Shown here: positions 10,433 through 21,869 of the stretch, piece by piece | Layout of the letters: each line of letters opens with the position of its first letter | Position numbering within the stretch: position 1 is the first letter of the stretch | NCBI RefSeq assembly: GCF_036323735.1 | Contig: NC_086037.1 | Location: 57,034,002 to 57,098,001, forward strand | DNA length: 64,000 nucleotides | Direction of reading: 5' to 3' | Source of the DNA: Rattus norvegicus | Lineage: Eukaryota > Chordata > Mammalia > Rodentia > Muridae | The notes under the pieces: generated by a model | Databases searched by the model: none | Told to the model about the DNA's origin: nothing | Seen by the model: the letters and a program-made list of their open reading frames with translations, nothing else | Program-made: the position numbers and the translations under genes

Positions 10433-12105
10433 TCCACTAAGCTCTAATCAGATCTCTACTATGTGCGGGGGACAGCAATGAAGAAGGTAGAAAAAGGATG
10501 TGCTGTGAGGTAACTCCTTCAGAGAACTCACAGGCTCTTAAAAGCCAAATAGAAGCGTCTATACAGTCAGCCAACAACCACATGGGGGATCTCATCCAAG
10601 CCATGCAGCCCCGAGGCTTGCTGTTCTTGGCTTTTTAAGCACAAAAACCACATCTTGGGTTGACACACTTCAGTTAACAAGAACAGTTAGCAAGAAATGG
10701 AACTGCGGAAGCCAAAAGGCAAGGTTAGTACATTTGGGACTTTCCCAGCTGAGTCCGGGGACTGTGTTGACTCAGCCTTTGTTCCTGTTTTAGCCGGTGG
10801 ACTAGGGCTTTGTTCTCACTTTGGCAAGCATTGCCATACGTGCTGGGTTCTAAGGCTCTAAGGCATCAGTTGTGCTAAGGTACAGATACGCATGGTGCTT
10901 TTATTTGATCAAATTAAGTACTGGGAATATCTTCTTTTCACCTGATGGAGCCTTCTCATTGGGGGATCAACTGATTTATTGGGCTTCCTCACATAGAGAG
11001 ATCCAGAAGTAAGAGCTACAGCATAAAACATGCAGGGTAAAGAAAGAGCTGGGCCTCACTGGTCACGGCTGTGGAGACTTCTGTTATGGTCTGATATGTA
11101 TTTCCCGCTTCTGTATTCTGGAAAACCGCCATCTTGGGGATGTCAGAGTTCGGAGGAGAGGATCTGATGTTTGTTTAGGACAGCGGACCAGGGTGTAACT
11201 TCAAGAGAAACAGATACAGAAAACTTACAAGAAGAATACTAGTCAAGACACAGCAATTAGAGAATGACAAGGGGTGCCAGGCAACATCACAGCGATGTGG
11301 TCAAGGATGGGTTAGGCCAGGCTTTCAAAATCAGCGATGAAGAAACAGAATCGTAATCCTGTTACTCGTTTAGACGCCTATTTTGACTTTTCTGCTGAAC
11401 GCTCCACAAAACTTGACTCTCCTTTGAAGAGATGGCTGGTGGCAGCATGGAGAGATTATGGCACTAAAATAGCCTGCAGTGTGGGGGATTTACCTGGGAT
11501 TTGAGGGCATTAGTTAGGAAAGCTAGGGTTAAAAAGAAGATGAGTTACTTGGGGAAGGACAACCTATTCCCCAATTCTCAAGGGCTTTTTTTTTTTGGTT
11601 GGAAGGAACCCAGTTGTACCGAGTCTTGTCTGTAAGGTGACATCGGAAGGGGCTGGGTCTTGCTGTGCCAGCTCTTTCCCCACCTCCGTGGGAGATCAAT
11701 ATGCCCATGATTTAAAAACCGGTGCTATCTCGTCTCGAAGCTAAGCTATCCACTTTATTGATTTCCCATGGGTTCTGGGCTTGGTTTCCTGAGATCCTGT
11801 CTTCTGTGGGTGGCCGTAATGCTTCTCTCTGACTGCTGAGGTCAGCTGTGACTTCCATGTCACTAAATGCAATGGGTCTTCTTTGGTCTATGCCCACCCC
11901 CATTGTCAGGTACCTTTCTGCACCTGATTTCATCCCTACAAGAGATGCCTTCATCCCCAAAGCATCATCTCTCAGTGGTCCCTATGGTGTGACATCATTT
12001 TGACAGTGTCCTTCTTGACTGGGGCTCCAAGACTATCATCATGTCTGGAGCCTGGGTATTGCTTCTTCTTTGATTCCTCTATTTATTTCCTTTGCTATTA
12101 ATATA
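10433..12105. other. Unique gene-free stretch
   Basis: About 1.7 kb with no recognised gene, splice-bounded frame or preserved repeat. The longest frame (82 codons, minus strand, 11712-11960) has no recognisable domain. Confidence 0.4.
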
Positions 12106-12109
12106 CAAG

Positions 12110-12195
12110 CTAGAATGTGCGTCAGGAAGGTGGCTTCACAGGCAAAGGCTTGCTGCCAAGCCTGACAACCTTAGTTTAAGCCCTGGGTCCCTCAT
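12110..12195 (+). mobile_element. tRNA-derived SINE fragment (B4-like)
   Basis: ggaaggtggcttcacaggca, ttgctgccaagcctgacaac and taagccctgggtccctcatg match the head of a B4-type SINE. It is truncated on the 3' side. Confidence 0.5.
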
Positions 12196-12234
12196 GGTGG
12201 AAGAGAAAACTTAAGGGTTCTTTGGACAGTCAGT

Positions 12235-12670
12235 TGTGTTGGATGGTGTTTTGCTGGGGCAAACACGTGAAGGAACGTTTTGCTGAAGCAGACGCAGGAG
12301 AAAGGATGTTTTGTTAAAACACACACGTGAGAGGACTTGTGATGAAGGATTCTTTGCTAACAGCACACAGGTATCGGTCCATCTCATACTGGGTGGTCCC
12401 TCCTGTTGACTCAGCTGAGGCTGAGGCCTGGCTGTCTCTGGTAGGCGGTGCCACCGCTGCTGATTCCTGTTTGCTATCCCGACTCTGCAGAACTGGACTG
12501 CTGGTGTATCTGTGAAGTGTTTGTGAGTGGATCGAGCTGCTGCGGCTAACCTGTGAACTGAACTGCCGATCTCCAGACAACACAGATGAGAGTTGCTTCA
12601 AAGCAAAGAACCTTCCTAAACAGGTCCACTCCCCACCCCATCCTTTCTTTCCCATTACCTCTGGTGGGTG
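12235..12670 (+). mobile_element. Probable rodent ERV-type LTR fragment
   Basis: It starts tgttggatggtgttttgctg and has three diverged 30-bp repeats sharing 'ttttgct..a.caaacac' between 12240 and 12335. It then runs through cctgtgaactgaactgccga. I associate this sequence with a dispersed rodent LTR, name unknown. Orientation is tentative. Confidence 0.4.
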
Positions 12671-12751
12671 ATGGGGTGAAGTTACATATTGAGCATTATT
12701 CTGGGATATGAGGTTTCAATGGAAATCAACATAGGCTTAAAATGATTGCTT

Positions 12752-12925
12752 GAGGCCAGCTGTGGGCGCACCTTTAATCCTAGCACTCAGGAGGCAGAGG
12801 CAGGTGGATCCCGATGAGTTTGGGGCCAGCCTTGTTTACAGAGCAAGTTCCAGGACAGCCAGGGTACAGAGAGAATAGAGAAACATTGTCTCAAACAAAC
12901 AAACAAACAAACAAATCAAAAAACC
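12752..12925 (+). mobile_element. B1 SINE
   Basis: Head ggccagctgtgggcgcacct, then tttaatcctagcactcagga, ggcagaggcaggtggatccc and gagaaacattgtctcaaaca, ending in a (CAAA)n tail. Confidence 0.93.
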
Positions 12926-13017
12926 CTGCTTGATCTGGTGGAGAGAGTCAAGGCATAAACAACAACTAAAGAAAATTATAATGCATTAACAGTGATTTTA
13001 AGGGCATGGCTTAGTTA

Positions 13018-13452
13018 AGGTTTTTTTTTTTTTTTGTTGTTGTTGTTTTGTTTTGTTTTGTTTTTGCCAAGAAGAGACACCATGAACTTTTATAAAGGAA
13101 AACATTTAATTGGGGTTGGCTTATGGTTCAGAGGTTTAGTCCATTGTCATATGGTGGGAAGTATGGTGGCATTCAGGCAGCCATGGTGCTGGAGAGGTGG
13201 CCGAGAGTTAGTTCTCCATCCCGTTCTGCAGGCAGCAGGCAGAGAGAAGTGACTGGTCTTAGTTTGAGCTTCTGAAACCTCAAAGCTCCCCCGGCCCCCA
13301 CCCAATGACACACTTCCTTTAACAAAGCCACACCCACTCCTACAAGACCACACCTCCTAATAGTAGCATGTCCTGGTGACTCAGCATTCCAATCCATGAG
13401 CCTCCAGGGTGGGCATGGAGGGCGGACATTCTTGTCCAAACCTCAACAGGGA
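13018..13452 (-). mobile_element. Rodent LTR (family A), antisense
   Basis: Same family as the LTRs at 21115 and 48100: gaagagacaccatgaactt, aaaggaaaacatttaattgg, cacacttcctttaacaaagc and accacacctcctaatagtag. A T-rich/GTTTT run has expanded near its plus-strand start (13021-13066). Confidence 0.75.
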
Positions 13453-13514
13453 TAAGAGAAAAATAAAGGGAAGGGTGTGTGTGTTTGAGATCCTGAAAGC
13501 AGAGCCAGGGCAGT

Positions 13515-13845
13515 CAAGGACAGTGTCCTGGTTAGTTGTCATTGTCGATTTCATAAAACCTAGAGTCACCTGCTATCAGATTGGCCTGTGGTCAGTGAGA
13601 GGCTATCTTGTTGACTGGTGTGAGAGGGCCCAGCCCACTGTGGGCAGTGCTATCCCTAGGCAGACAACCCTGGGCAATATCAGAAATCTAGCTGAGCAAG
13701 CTAGACAGTCAGCCAGTAAGCAGCTTTCCTCTCTGACTTCTGCTGTCGTTCCTGCCCTGATTTCAGTGATGGATCGTGACCTTCAAGTGTAAACAGAACC
13801 TTTGCCCCCCAACGTGCTTACCACTGAAACAGAAAGCAAACCCAA
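13515..13845 (+). mobile_element. Rodent LTR (family B), sense, diverged
   Basis: gtgtcctggttagttgtcat opens the element, as in the reverse complement of the copies at 52752 and 53337. gagggcccagcccactgtgg and cagtgatggatcgtgacctt follow, then gaaagcaaacccaagaatct near the end. Confidence 0.65.
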
Positions 13846-14244
13846 GAATCTGATGTCGTAAAATCTAAGGAAAGAGGCCATTTGAACACTTCTACAATCA
13901 ACCCAAAAGCCAATGTGATAAAAGGACGCCGGTGTATTGAGAAATGAAGAGATGGGCTAGGACACACAGGACCTTACAAGCCATGGTGTGAACTTGGCCT
14001 TTATTTGGGACGAGACAAGAAGCCATTTGAGGGTTTGGATTTTCGAGGGATCCTTTTGACTTCTGTAAAACACTCTCAGGATTGGGCAGTGATGGAAGCA
14101 GGAACTTTACGATATTCTTTCAACGATGCAAGTGGAGATGAGGGTTGCTTGGCCCAGTGGGACATTCTTGGGGACAGAGACTGGTGGGTTCTGAAATACA
14201 CCCTATTCACTCCAACAAGTCTGTTTCGTAGGACATGGGCTGTC

Positions 14245-14285
14245 TTACTTAGGGTTTTGCTGCTGTGAACAGACACCATGACCAT
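14245..14285 (-). mobile_element. Family A LTR fragment
   Basis: Only about 40 bp is retained, including ttagggttttgctgctgtga and acagacaccatgacc. Confidence 0.6.
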
Positions 14286-14289
14286 GTGT

Positions 14290-14430
14290 ATGTGTGAACA
14301 CAGTGTGTGCATTCCTCAGAGGTGTGGAGGTATGAGGACCACTCTTAGGAGCTAGTTCTCTCCTTCTACCTAGCTCCTCAGGCTTGTGTGGCAAGTGGCT
14401 ATATCCACTGAGCCATCTCCCCAGCCCCTC
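14290..14430 (-). mobile_element. B3/B4-type SINE, antisense
   Basis: tgtggaggtatgaggaccac, gcttgtgtggcaagtggcta and tgagccatctccccagcccc are the reverse complement of a rodent tRNA-derived SINE. Confidence 0.65.
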
Positions 14431-14506
14431 ACTGAGTGCTCTCCCCAGCCCCTCACTGAGTGCTCTCCCCAGCCCCTCACTGAGCGCTCTCCCTGCCCCT
14501 CACTGC
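14416..14506. repeat. 24-bp tandem repeat, about 3.8 copies
   Basis: Units begin tctccccagcccctcactga. The first unit is the terminal 'ctccccagcccc' of the adjoining antisense SINE plus its flank, so the array was seeded at the SINE boundary. Confidence 0.9.
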
Positions 14507-15390
14507 TTATCTGTTTTGATACAGGCAAGGTGAAGGGCGCACAGGTGAAGTGTGAAGTTCAATGAGCGGTGGCACATGAATGCACACAAATGAAACCATT
14601 GCTACAATTAAACCAATTGCACCCCGAATCCATCCCCTTGCTGGGTTCCACAGGCTCCGAGATGGATCCATTTCTCATCATTACTGATTTGTTCGGATTT
14701 TCTAAGCTGTCATTAAACACAATTACAAAATACATACTCTCTTAGAAATGTGTGAAGACACGTATATCAGAACATTGGCCATTCGAACCGCTTCTAAATA
14801 TGTAACTCAGTATCACTTAGCTACGCAGGGTCACCGTGCTGTTCAGCCATAGGACTTCCTACTTCTAAAATGCTCCCAGCATCCTAGAGAGACTCAGTAC
14901 CTGTTAATTAGTCTCTCTCCTACGCTTACGTCTCCATCCCTTCTTCTACCCCTCCCACTACTAATCTTTTAGTGTCTATGAATTTTTTCATACCTGTCAC
15001 CAAGGCAGTTTCTTGATGTATGTGGCCTTTCATTCCTGCTTTCCCCACTTAGGATGAACATTCTGAGGTCCACATACATGTTGCATGTATTAAAGCGTTC
15101 TCCCCACCGTTTGGAAAGCAGTAAAGATTAGTATTTCATTATGTGATATAATGGGAGACACAAGTCCACGACCCCTTTCTCCCCTACTAATTTTAGATTC
15201 CCAGGGGTCTCTGTGAAAAGGTCAATACTTTATATAGACAGAAAAGTAGGACTCCAGAATAAGACAGTAAGTATCTGTGAATCAGTGTCCAAGGCAGTGG
15301 ACACCTATACAGTGAAGAAAAATGAAGGGCAATTTCTTTCTTTCTCTTGGTAAGATAGATGCGTTGTACAAGTCTACAAAGCCCGGGGTG
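14507..15390. other. Unique gene-free stretch
   Basis: No coding frame or well-preserved repeat. The C/T-rich stretch 14900-15080 could be an ancient, diverged transposon fragment that I cannot assign. Confidence 0.35.
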
Positions 15391-15394
15391 GGGC

Positions 15395-15560
15395 TGGGGT
15401 GGCTCAGCGGGGAAAGCTGCTACCAAAACTGAGCCTAAATCTGATCTCTGAGTCCACGTTGTAGAAGGAGAGAGCTGAACCCTGCCTGCTGTCCCCTGAC
15501 CCCATGTGTGCATCACGACATTTGCAAACTCACACAGAGAATGAATGAATAAATGAGTGT
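15395..15560 (+). mobile_element. B4-type SINE, diverged
   Basis: gggctggggtggctcagcgg is a tRNA-derived head. gaaggagagagctgaaccct and the CA-rich then AATAAATG-like end are typical of the group. Confidence 0.6.
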
Positions 15561-15589
15561 GATAAAAAGTCTGAAAAAGTATGAAGGGG

Positions 15590-15756
15590 ACAGAGAGGTG
15601 GCCCAGCAGATAGGAGTGCACACTGCTTTTCCAGAGGACCTGGGTGTGATTCCTAGCACACACGTGGCAGCTCACAACTGTCTGTAACTCATGTTGCAGG
15701 AGATTTGGTGCCTTCTTCTGGCCTCTAAGGGCACTGTATACTCCCGATTTGCAGGC
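15590..15756 (+). mobile_element. B3 SINE
   Basis: ggacagagaggtggcccagc, ttttccagaggacctgggtg, gcagctcacaactgtctgta and ccttcttctggcctctaagg match a B3. Its tail passes into the (CCAA)n array. Confidence 0.8.
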
Positions 15757-15760
15757 CAAA

Positions 15761-15972
15761 CCAGCCAACCAACCAACCAACCAACCAACCAACCAACCAA
15801 CCAACCAGCCAACCAACCAGATGACCAACCAACCAGACGACCAACCAACCAGTCAACTAACCAGATGACCAACCAACCAGATGACCAACCAACCAGACGA
15901 CCAACCAACCAACCAACCAACCAACCAACCAACCAACCAACCAACCAGCCAACCAACCAGATGACCAACCAG
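15761..15972. repeat. (CCAA)n microsatellite with 'gatga/gacga' interruptions
   Basis: About 210 bp of ccaa repeats broken by 'cagatga' and 'cagacga'. Mixed interrupted blocks recur, indicating segmental duplication inside the array. It reads open on both strands (Pro/Thr/Asn/Gln one way, Trp/Leu/Val/Gly the other), which is an artefact. It grew from the 3' end of the preceding B3. Confidence 0.96.
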
Positions 15973-16054
15973 CCCATCCGTACACGTAAGATAATTAAAT
16001 ATGAGGCTATCAAGTATGGTGGCATGCAGCCCGTGGCTGTTGAGTGAGAGACGA

Positions 16055-16315
16055 CTCACATAGCCTCATCTTTGAACATTTGGATCCTCAACGATAGAGC
16101 TGTTTGGGAGGTGTGGCCTTGCCGGAGGAAGTACGGTGCTGGGGTTTAGGGTATGTGAGGTCTCGGTATCCTGCTATGCCTGCTGCTTGCCTCCCTGCAG
16201 GGCAGACTCTGATCCTTCCAGCGCTGTGAGCCCAAATCAACTCTGTCTTCTTTAAGTTGTCTTGGTCACAGTGTTTTATCCCAACAAGATAAAAGTAACT
16301 AAGATATATCTGCAG
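16055..16315 (+). mobile_element. Family A LTR, sense, diverged
   Basis: ctgtttgggaggtgtggcct, ttgccggaggaagtacggtg and gtcttggtcacagtgtttta are in the order expected for the sense orientation. It ends in taactaaga, as other family A copies do. Confidence 0.65.
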
Positions 16316-16420
16316 TCCCAGTCTTTTGGAAGTAGAGGCAGGAGGACTAGAGAGTCATGGCTAGTCTTAGCCCAGCACTGGGATACATGCAAACCTGTCT
16401 CAGCCCAATCCCTCCAAAAC
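16305..16420 (+). mobile_element. B1-like SINE fragment
   Basis: cagtcccagtcttttggaag, tagaggcaggaggactagag and gcaaacctgtctcagc are a weak B1-type match. Confidence 0.45.
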
Positions 16421-16643
16421 AAGAGCTCACATCTGTGGAGAGTTTAACTTGTCCCACAACCCTACCAAAAAAGTTTCAGGCTTTGATCTGGACAGAGATA
16501 TCTAAGTAAAAGCAACAAAAATTTCTGAGGAAGCTCATGTGCGTGATTCATTGATACTTATCATGTGTGTGATTCATTGATGCTTAGCTCCTTTGAGGAG
16601 GGAGTTTGTTAATGGAATTGTCTGATATAAGCAAGGCTCCTGT

Positions 16644-16645
<2 letters not shown>

Positions 16646-16689
<44 letters not shown>

Positions 16690-16915
16690 GAGAGAGAGAG
16701 AGAAATAGAGAGAGAAGCAAATTCTCCATGACACACACACACTTAAGTACACACATAGAGATATGAACATAGAAAGACACACACACACACACACACACAC
16801 AGAGTTAAGTACACACATAGAGACACACACAGAGAAAGAGAGACACAGAGAGACACAGAAATACAGATAGATAAAGATGGATGGATGGATGGACGGACAG
16901 ATATAGATAGATAGG

Positions 16916-16963
<48 letters not shown>

Positions 16964-16975
16964 AAGATTGAGAAA
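16646..16975. repeat. Compound microsatellite: CA, GA, then GATG/GATA
   Basis: (CA)n at about 16644-16683, (GA)n at 16688-16702, more CA at 16778-16801, GATG/GACG at 16876-16898, and (GATA)n at 16904-16962. A run this long and pure is likely length-polymorphic. Confidence 0.96.
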
Positions 16976-17189
16976 GAAAGCAGGCTTTGACCTGTCCATA
17001 TTGGTCACTGGGAACATCTGTGTTTGCTTCTTCAGTGCTCACATTGATTATGGTAAAGAGCCAAGAAGCCTGAGTTTTGGTGTGGCACAGACATCTAATA
17101 AACAATGCTCCAAGTTTTTACTTAGAGGAAATGATACAAAACCAGGTCGAGAGGTTCCCCAGACATCACTCTGCCATTATCTTCAAGTC

Positions 17190-17322
17190 TAATTTTAAAG
17201 CAGTACAAAATGGGCTCTTTCAGGAGAACAAGCTTTGCAGTAATTAATGCTGCTCAAAAATCAATTATATCACCAATTAAACCTCAGTTTACACGGTTTT
17301 TTAATTTAAATTACAATGTTGA
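17190..17322. other. AT-rich repeat-free block, candidate conserved non-coding element
   Basis: Contains gcagtaattaatgctgctca, caattatatcaccaattaaa and a ttaatttaaatta core between a unique stretch and a SINE. The dense TAAT/ATTA motifs resemble developmental enhancers. This is texture only. Confidence 0.3.
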
Positions 17323-17324
17323 AG

Positions 17325-17400
17325 AGAGGCTGGGATGTGTAGTTTAGTGGTATACCATTATCCTAGCATGTATTAGAGCACAGGTTCCATCCCTGTCAAC
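17325..17400 (+). mobile_element. tRNA-derived SINE fragment (ID-like)
   Basis: ggctgggatgtgtagtttag and acaggttccatccctgtcaa resemble an old ID-type head leading into a CA-rich tail. Confidence 0.5.
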
Positions 17401-17401
17401 A

Positions 17402-17595
17402 CATGCGCACACACACACATACACACACATACTCACACACGTATGTACACACACTCTCACACAAACACACATACACGAACACTTGAACACACTCTCACAC
17501 ATGTGCATACACATGCATGTGCACAATGTGTGTACACACACATGCATGTACAAACACAGGCATGTACACATAGGCATGCATGCACGTGTGCGCAT

Positions 17596-17641
<46 letters not shown>

Positions 17642-17656
17642 GCGCACGCACCCCAT
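17402..17656. repeat. CA/TG-rich compound microsatellite
   Basis: Imperfect CA repeats with catgcatg and gcatgtac interruptions, a pure (CA)n core at 17600-17634, and a gtgcgcgcgcacgc end. The alternating purine-pyrimidine pattern runs through its length. Confidence 0.95.
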
Positions 17657-18465
17657 ACCATTATCACGTCAGAACCAAGGAAAGAGGAGGATAGCTGGGT
17701 AACTGATGCCCTGGAGGCCACTGGGCATGAACACAGTAAGTAATGGGGTTGGAAATTATGGTTCCATGGAAACTTCTAGATCTGTAGTCTCTCAGGTGTT
17801 TTTAGAATGTACCAGCTCCACGAGAGAGGCCTTCTGAGGCCTTTCATAGGAAAGGATACTAAAACCCCCAGAATCACAATCCTGGAGGGAACCTGGTCCG
17901 CAGAGTGAGTTTCTGGCCCTATTTCTTCTTTAACAACCCGTGGGTTAGAATTTGGGCCAAGTGAGGCTGTGGGGGAGCCAGGGCCACAGGAACAGTTCTG
18001 GTCTTCTGCTGAGGAGAGTGGAGGGTCATCTGTCTGGGGCTGGCGCCAGCTGCTCTTCCTCCTGCGTTTGTCTCTTCACTTTGCACTTCAGTGTGTGGAG
18101 TATAACTGTCACTGTGAGGTGCTTGTTCTCCTCAGTAGTAAGCGCTTTGTGAGGAGTTAGCTGGCTCTGCCCGCTATCCAAAATCCAGACGCTCTCCTAG
18201 GTCTGCTTTGGGATCAGAGAATTCCTGAGGACATGGGTAACCTGAGCCTTCGCCATAGGACCTAGCTGGAATGTTAGTGCCCAGTGATGGGATCTTAGGG
18301 TCTGGTGCTATGAGTAGGGCTGAGAAAACATGAGGGGTGTCACATCGGTCTCTCCTTTCACCAGGCACTGCTGGATGTCTTTGCGCCATCGAAAGACTGG
18401 AATCCAGTGTGTTTTTGTTTTATTCCTTCTTCTCTTTCTTTCTGCCATCGACTGATTGATTGATT
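17657..18465. other. Unique gene-free stretch
   Basis: No exon or preserved repeat recognised. Two overlapping plus-strand frames of 63-66 codons at 17952-18160 have no recognisable family. Confidence 0.35.
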
Positions 18466-18469
18466 GATG

Positions 18470-18735
18470 CACAGGCATGTTCATGTATGTGTGTGCGTGC
18501 ACACGTGTCCAGAGGTCAGAGGTCAATACCAGTATCACTCTTCAGACACCATCATTTTTTTTTTTCTTTTGGACAGACTCTTTCTACTAGTTTGGAAGTT
18601 GCCAAGTAGGCTAGCCAGCGAGTGCCAGGAACCCATCTCTGCAACCTCAGAGGAACATGGCTTCTGGAGGTTTAAACTCAGGTCTTCATGGTTCCAAAGC
18701 AAGCACTTTACAAACTGACCTGTCTGCCCAGCAGC
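18470..18735 (-). mobile_element. B4 SINE, antisense
   Basis: TG-rich lead-in, gtccagaggtcagaggtcaa, aagttgccaagtaggctagc, taaactcaggtcttcatggt and ctgacctgtctgcccagc are the reverse complement of a B4. Confidence 0.75.
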
Positions 18736-19133
18736 TAGATGTTTTCTCAATACAGAATTCAGGACAAAAGCCCCTGCTATCACTGTGCAGTGATGTTAGG
18801 ACTCTCTCAACAGACAGATGTTAAATGAGGGACACTGTCCAGCTGCTGTCAATTAGCCAGACTTCAGGGAAAAGTCCACCTAGAGACTTGAATTTTCTGC
18901 GGCTGTCCACTTGCCTGTGGCCCAAACTGAAGCACTAAAGAGGCCCGCAGGGTCCAGTTAATCAGGAAGCTAAGGGGCAGTTCAGACTCCAGCCACTATG
19001 AAGAGCAATGGCAGGGCTTACTGGCCCTATTACCCATCAGGGAACGCTGCTTTCAGAGATGGTTTATCTAGGGCACGCTGCTGATGGGCATTTGGGGGAT
19101 ATGACAAAGTTTCTCTGAACATCTGTATGCAAG

Positions 19134-19135
<2 letters not shown>

Positions 19136-19170
<35 letters not shown>

Positions 19171-19440
19171 TGTACATCAGTGCACAGTGCACAGGCTAGG
19201 GTCATTCAGGAGCCATCCACCTTGTTTGTGAGACAGTCTCTTATTGGCTTAGAGCTCACCACATAGGCTAGGGCGCTAACCAGTGTGCTACACACTCCTC
19301 CTGTCTCAGCCTCTCTAGTGCTGGGATAGCAAATGGGTGCTATCATGCCTGGCTTTTTTTTTTACATGTGTCTTGAGGGTTGAAGCCAGGCCTTCCTGCT
19401 TGCCAGGCAAGGTCTCCACTGACTGATCTGTCCTTCATTC
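19136..19440 (-). mobile_element. B4 SINE, antisense, with (TG)n tail complement
   Basis: (TG)n at 19136-19168 is followed by ctagggtcattcaggagcca, gagacagtctcttattggct, ctctagtgctgggatagcaa, cttgccaggcaaggtctcca and ctgactgatctgtcc. Confidence 0.8.
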
Positions 19441-19559
19441 CTCTAGGGTAAATCCCTAAGAGCCAAAAAGCAAGGAATAAGACAGTATAGTTTAGGCTTC
19501 TGAAAATTTTACTCAGATATTTTCCCATGTGGTCTCACTGCTTCCATTCTCGCCAGTAG

Positions 19560-19800
19560 CTCACCAGACCTCAGTCCAGTTGCTTCTCATCCTTGCCAGA
19601 TCTTGAGGGGATAAAGATTTAAAAAGCTTTAGCCGTTTTTCTGAGTGCCTCCCAGCCTCTCGTGTGAATTTGCATTTCCTTAATAGTACAGACGGTCAGC
19701 ATATATTTTTGTGGGCCTGTACATTTTCTTTAGTGAGATGTTATGCCCACTCAAAACCACATTGCTGGTCTTGTAATTGTTGAGGTTTGAGAGCTGTTTG
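19560..19800 (-). mobile_element. Ancient L1 fragment, antisense
   Basis: cgtgtgaatttgcatttcct, taatagtacagacggtcagc and ttgtgggcctgtacattttc resemble the antisense of an old mammalian L1 3' region. Low identity. Confidence 0.5.
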
Positions 19801-19990
19801 CGTAATCTGGAAGTGGCGTTTACAAATACCTTTCAGTTTTCTGTAACTGTCTTTCCATTCTCTCCGCGGCGTCTTCTCACTGAGGAAAGGGCTTTATGCT
19901 TTGAAGAAGCCTTAACTGTCTTTGTGTTGTTGAGCTGTAATAGTTCTTCGCGTGTTCTAGACACGTGCTTTGTAAGTCTGTGCAGTTTGT

Positions 19991-19992
<2 letters not shown>

Positions 19993-20037
<45 letters not shown>

Positions 20038-20292
20038 TGCGCAGGCTAGAGGTCAATGTCCAGTGTCCTTCTTAATTACTCTCTATTTTTTTAAGATACC
20101 GTCTCCCACTGAACCTCACGCCCACCAATTTAGCCAGACCGAGTGGCCAGCAAGCCTCCAGGATCCATCTGGCTTTGTCACTTATCCTGGGATCATAGGT
20201 GAGGACCACTGTGCCTGGCCAAGTTTCCAGGGAAACTCATAGCATGGGGCTTGGCAACAGGTGCCTTTGCCCACCGAATCATCTCTCTGGAC
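19993..20292 (-). mobile_element. B4 SINE, antisense, with (TG)n tail complement
   Basis: (TG)n at 19993-20032 and gctagaggtcaatgtccagt are followed by agataccgtctcccactgaa, ctgggatcataggtgaggac and caccgaatcatctctctgga. Confidence 0.75.
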
Positions 20293-20800
20293 TTGTTTGT
20301 TTTTAACTCTTCCTTCCCCATCGAATACTAAGCTTTGGGGAAGGAAATCATGTAACAAATATAGACTTCCTATCCTTCAAGGCAGAGAACCTAGGGGTTA
20401 TTTGAGATTCTGCACAGGAAATGTCTTTTTTTGTGAACTTGTACATTCAATCATTAATAATGTGCTAACAATTGGACAGGTATTTTATCATAACTTTTGG
20501 GTGGTCTTCGGGATAGAATGCAGGAATGTTTACATGGTAGGCAAGTGCCCTACTGAGTTCCATCCTCTGTCCTGGTCTGTGTTTTGTATTTTGTATTGTG
20601 ATGCAGCCATATTTTACTTATCGTAGTTTCTCATTGTCCCCAGTAGTTATAGAGTCCCAGGCAACACTGAATTCACAAACCCTGAGACACTGACTCTAGA
20701 AAACAGAATCTAAAATTCTAAGCTGTAATCTTAGATCCTAAAACCGTTCATCCCAGTTGCCTCTGTTGCCTTCTCTCCCTTCCTTCCATTTTCTTTACGT
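20293..20800. other. Gene-free stretch
   Basis: No exon or preserved repeat recognised. gtttacatggtaggcaagtg near 20525 may be a tRNA-SINE relic. Confidence 0.3.
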
Positions 20801-20804
20801 TGTC

Positions 20805-20948
20805 TGTGTTTCAAGACAGGTTTCCCTGCCTATCCATGGCTGCCCTAGAACTCAATCTATAGACAAGGCTGGCCTTGAACTCAGAGATCTGTCTGCCTCT
20901 GCCTCTTGAGTCCTGAAATTAAAGCCATGAACTCCCACTGCCTGGCTG
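20805..20948 (-). mobile_element. B1 SINE, antisense
   Basis: ttcaagacaggtttccctgc, aaggctggccttgaactcag, agatctgtctgcctctgcct and ctgaaattaaagccatgaac are the reverse complement of B1. Confidence 0.9.
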
Positions 20949-21114
20949 TTCTTTTTTATTTTTCAAAGGAGAATGTAGATTTCTTAGGTGTTTACTGACT
21001 GGTGCAGGGTTGCTCCACTCATAGATGCCAAACCTAGGGTTCAAACTGGGGTGGAGAGGCAGGGGCTGGGTCAAGGTCACAGGGCATTGCTTTGTTGATT
21101 CCTACGGAACCCTG

Positions 21115-21507
21115 TGTCTTAGTTTGGATTTTATTGCTGTGAGGAGACACCATGACCAAGGCAGCTCTTATAAAGGAAAACATTTAGTTTGGGCTGGCTT
21201 ACAGTTTCAGAGGTTTAGTCCATTATCATCATGGCAGGAAGCACGGCAGCGTCCAGGCAACCATGGTGCTGAAGAGGGTGCTGAGAGTTCTACATCTTCA
21301 TCTGTAGGCAGCGGAAGGCGACTGTGTTCCACACTGGCAGAGCTTGAACTTGTATGAAACCTCAAAGCCTGCCTCAGCAGCGACACACTTCCTCCTGTGA
21401 GGCCACGCCTACTCCATCAAAGCCACACCTCCCATAGTGCTACATTCTCTGAGCCAAGCATTCAAATGCATGAATCTATGAGGGCCATACCTAGTCAAAC
21501 CACCTCA
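21115..21507 (-). mobile_element. Solo LTR of family A, antisense
   Basis: It starts tgtcttagtttggattttat and ends tcaaaccacctca, giving TG...CA ends. Internal landmarks gagacaccatgaccaaggca, catttagtttgggctggctt and cacgcctactccatcaaagc match the two LTRs of the 48100-50184 element. No internal region is attached. Confidence 0.82.
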
Positions 21508-21869
21508 CTTCTCAGTCTGCTCCTGTTTCCCGTTAAGAAAGAAAAAGGCAGGACGGATTTTTATAGAGTACTCCTCAATTACCATTTCTTTGATGTTTCA
21601 TTGCACATAGATTATGACTATGGTTAAGATTATCAGACTTGGATATTACCCAAGCGTTTTGTTGGTCATATCTGGGATGTAATCTCAGTGTGGCACGTGA
21701 CTCCTTTTGTTGAGGCTTTGACTGTTTTCGGAAATTTAGTTTTGTTATCTTGCATATCTGTTTTCCTCATTGCATGCTTGTTTTATTTTGTAATGGAAAG
21801 AAGGGAGGGTATACTATAAAGAATTAACTTAGTAAACATCCTAATTTTCATCCGAACTTAGAATTTAAG

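Noticed and set aside
11040..12000. Processed pseudogene or exon in the mid-11-kb region
   Set aside because: No family resemblance on either strand, no poly(A) or duplication, and frames broken by stops.
15193..16059. Frames of 68-211 codons with Trp-Leu-Val-Gly or Asn-Gln-Pro-Thr repeats
   Set aside because: They are translations of the (CCAA)n array extended into SINE and unique DNA. The repeat-free parts show no domain.
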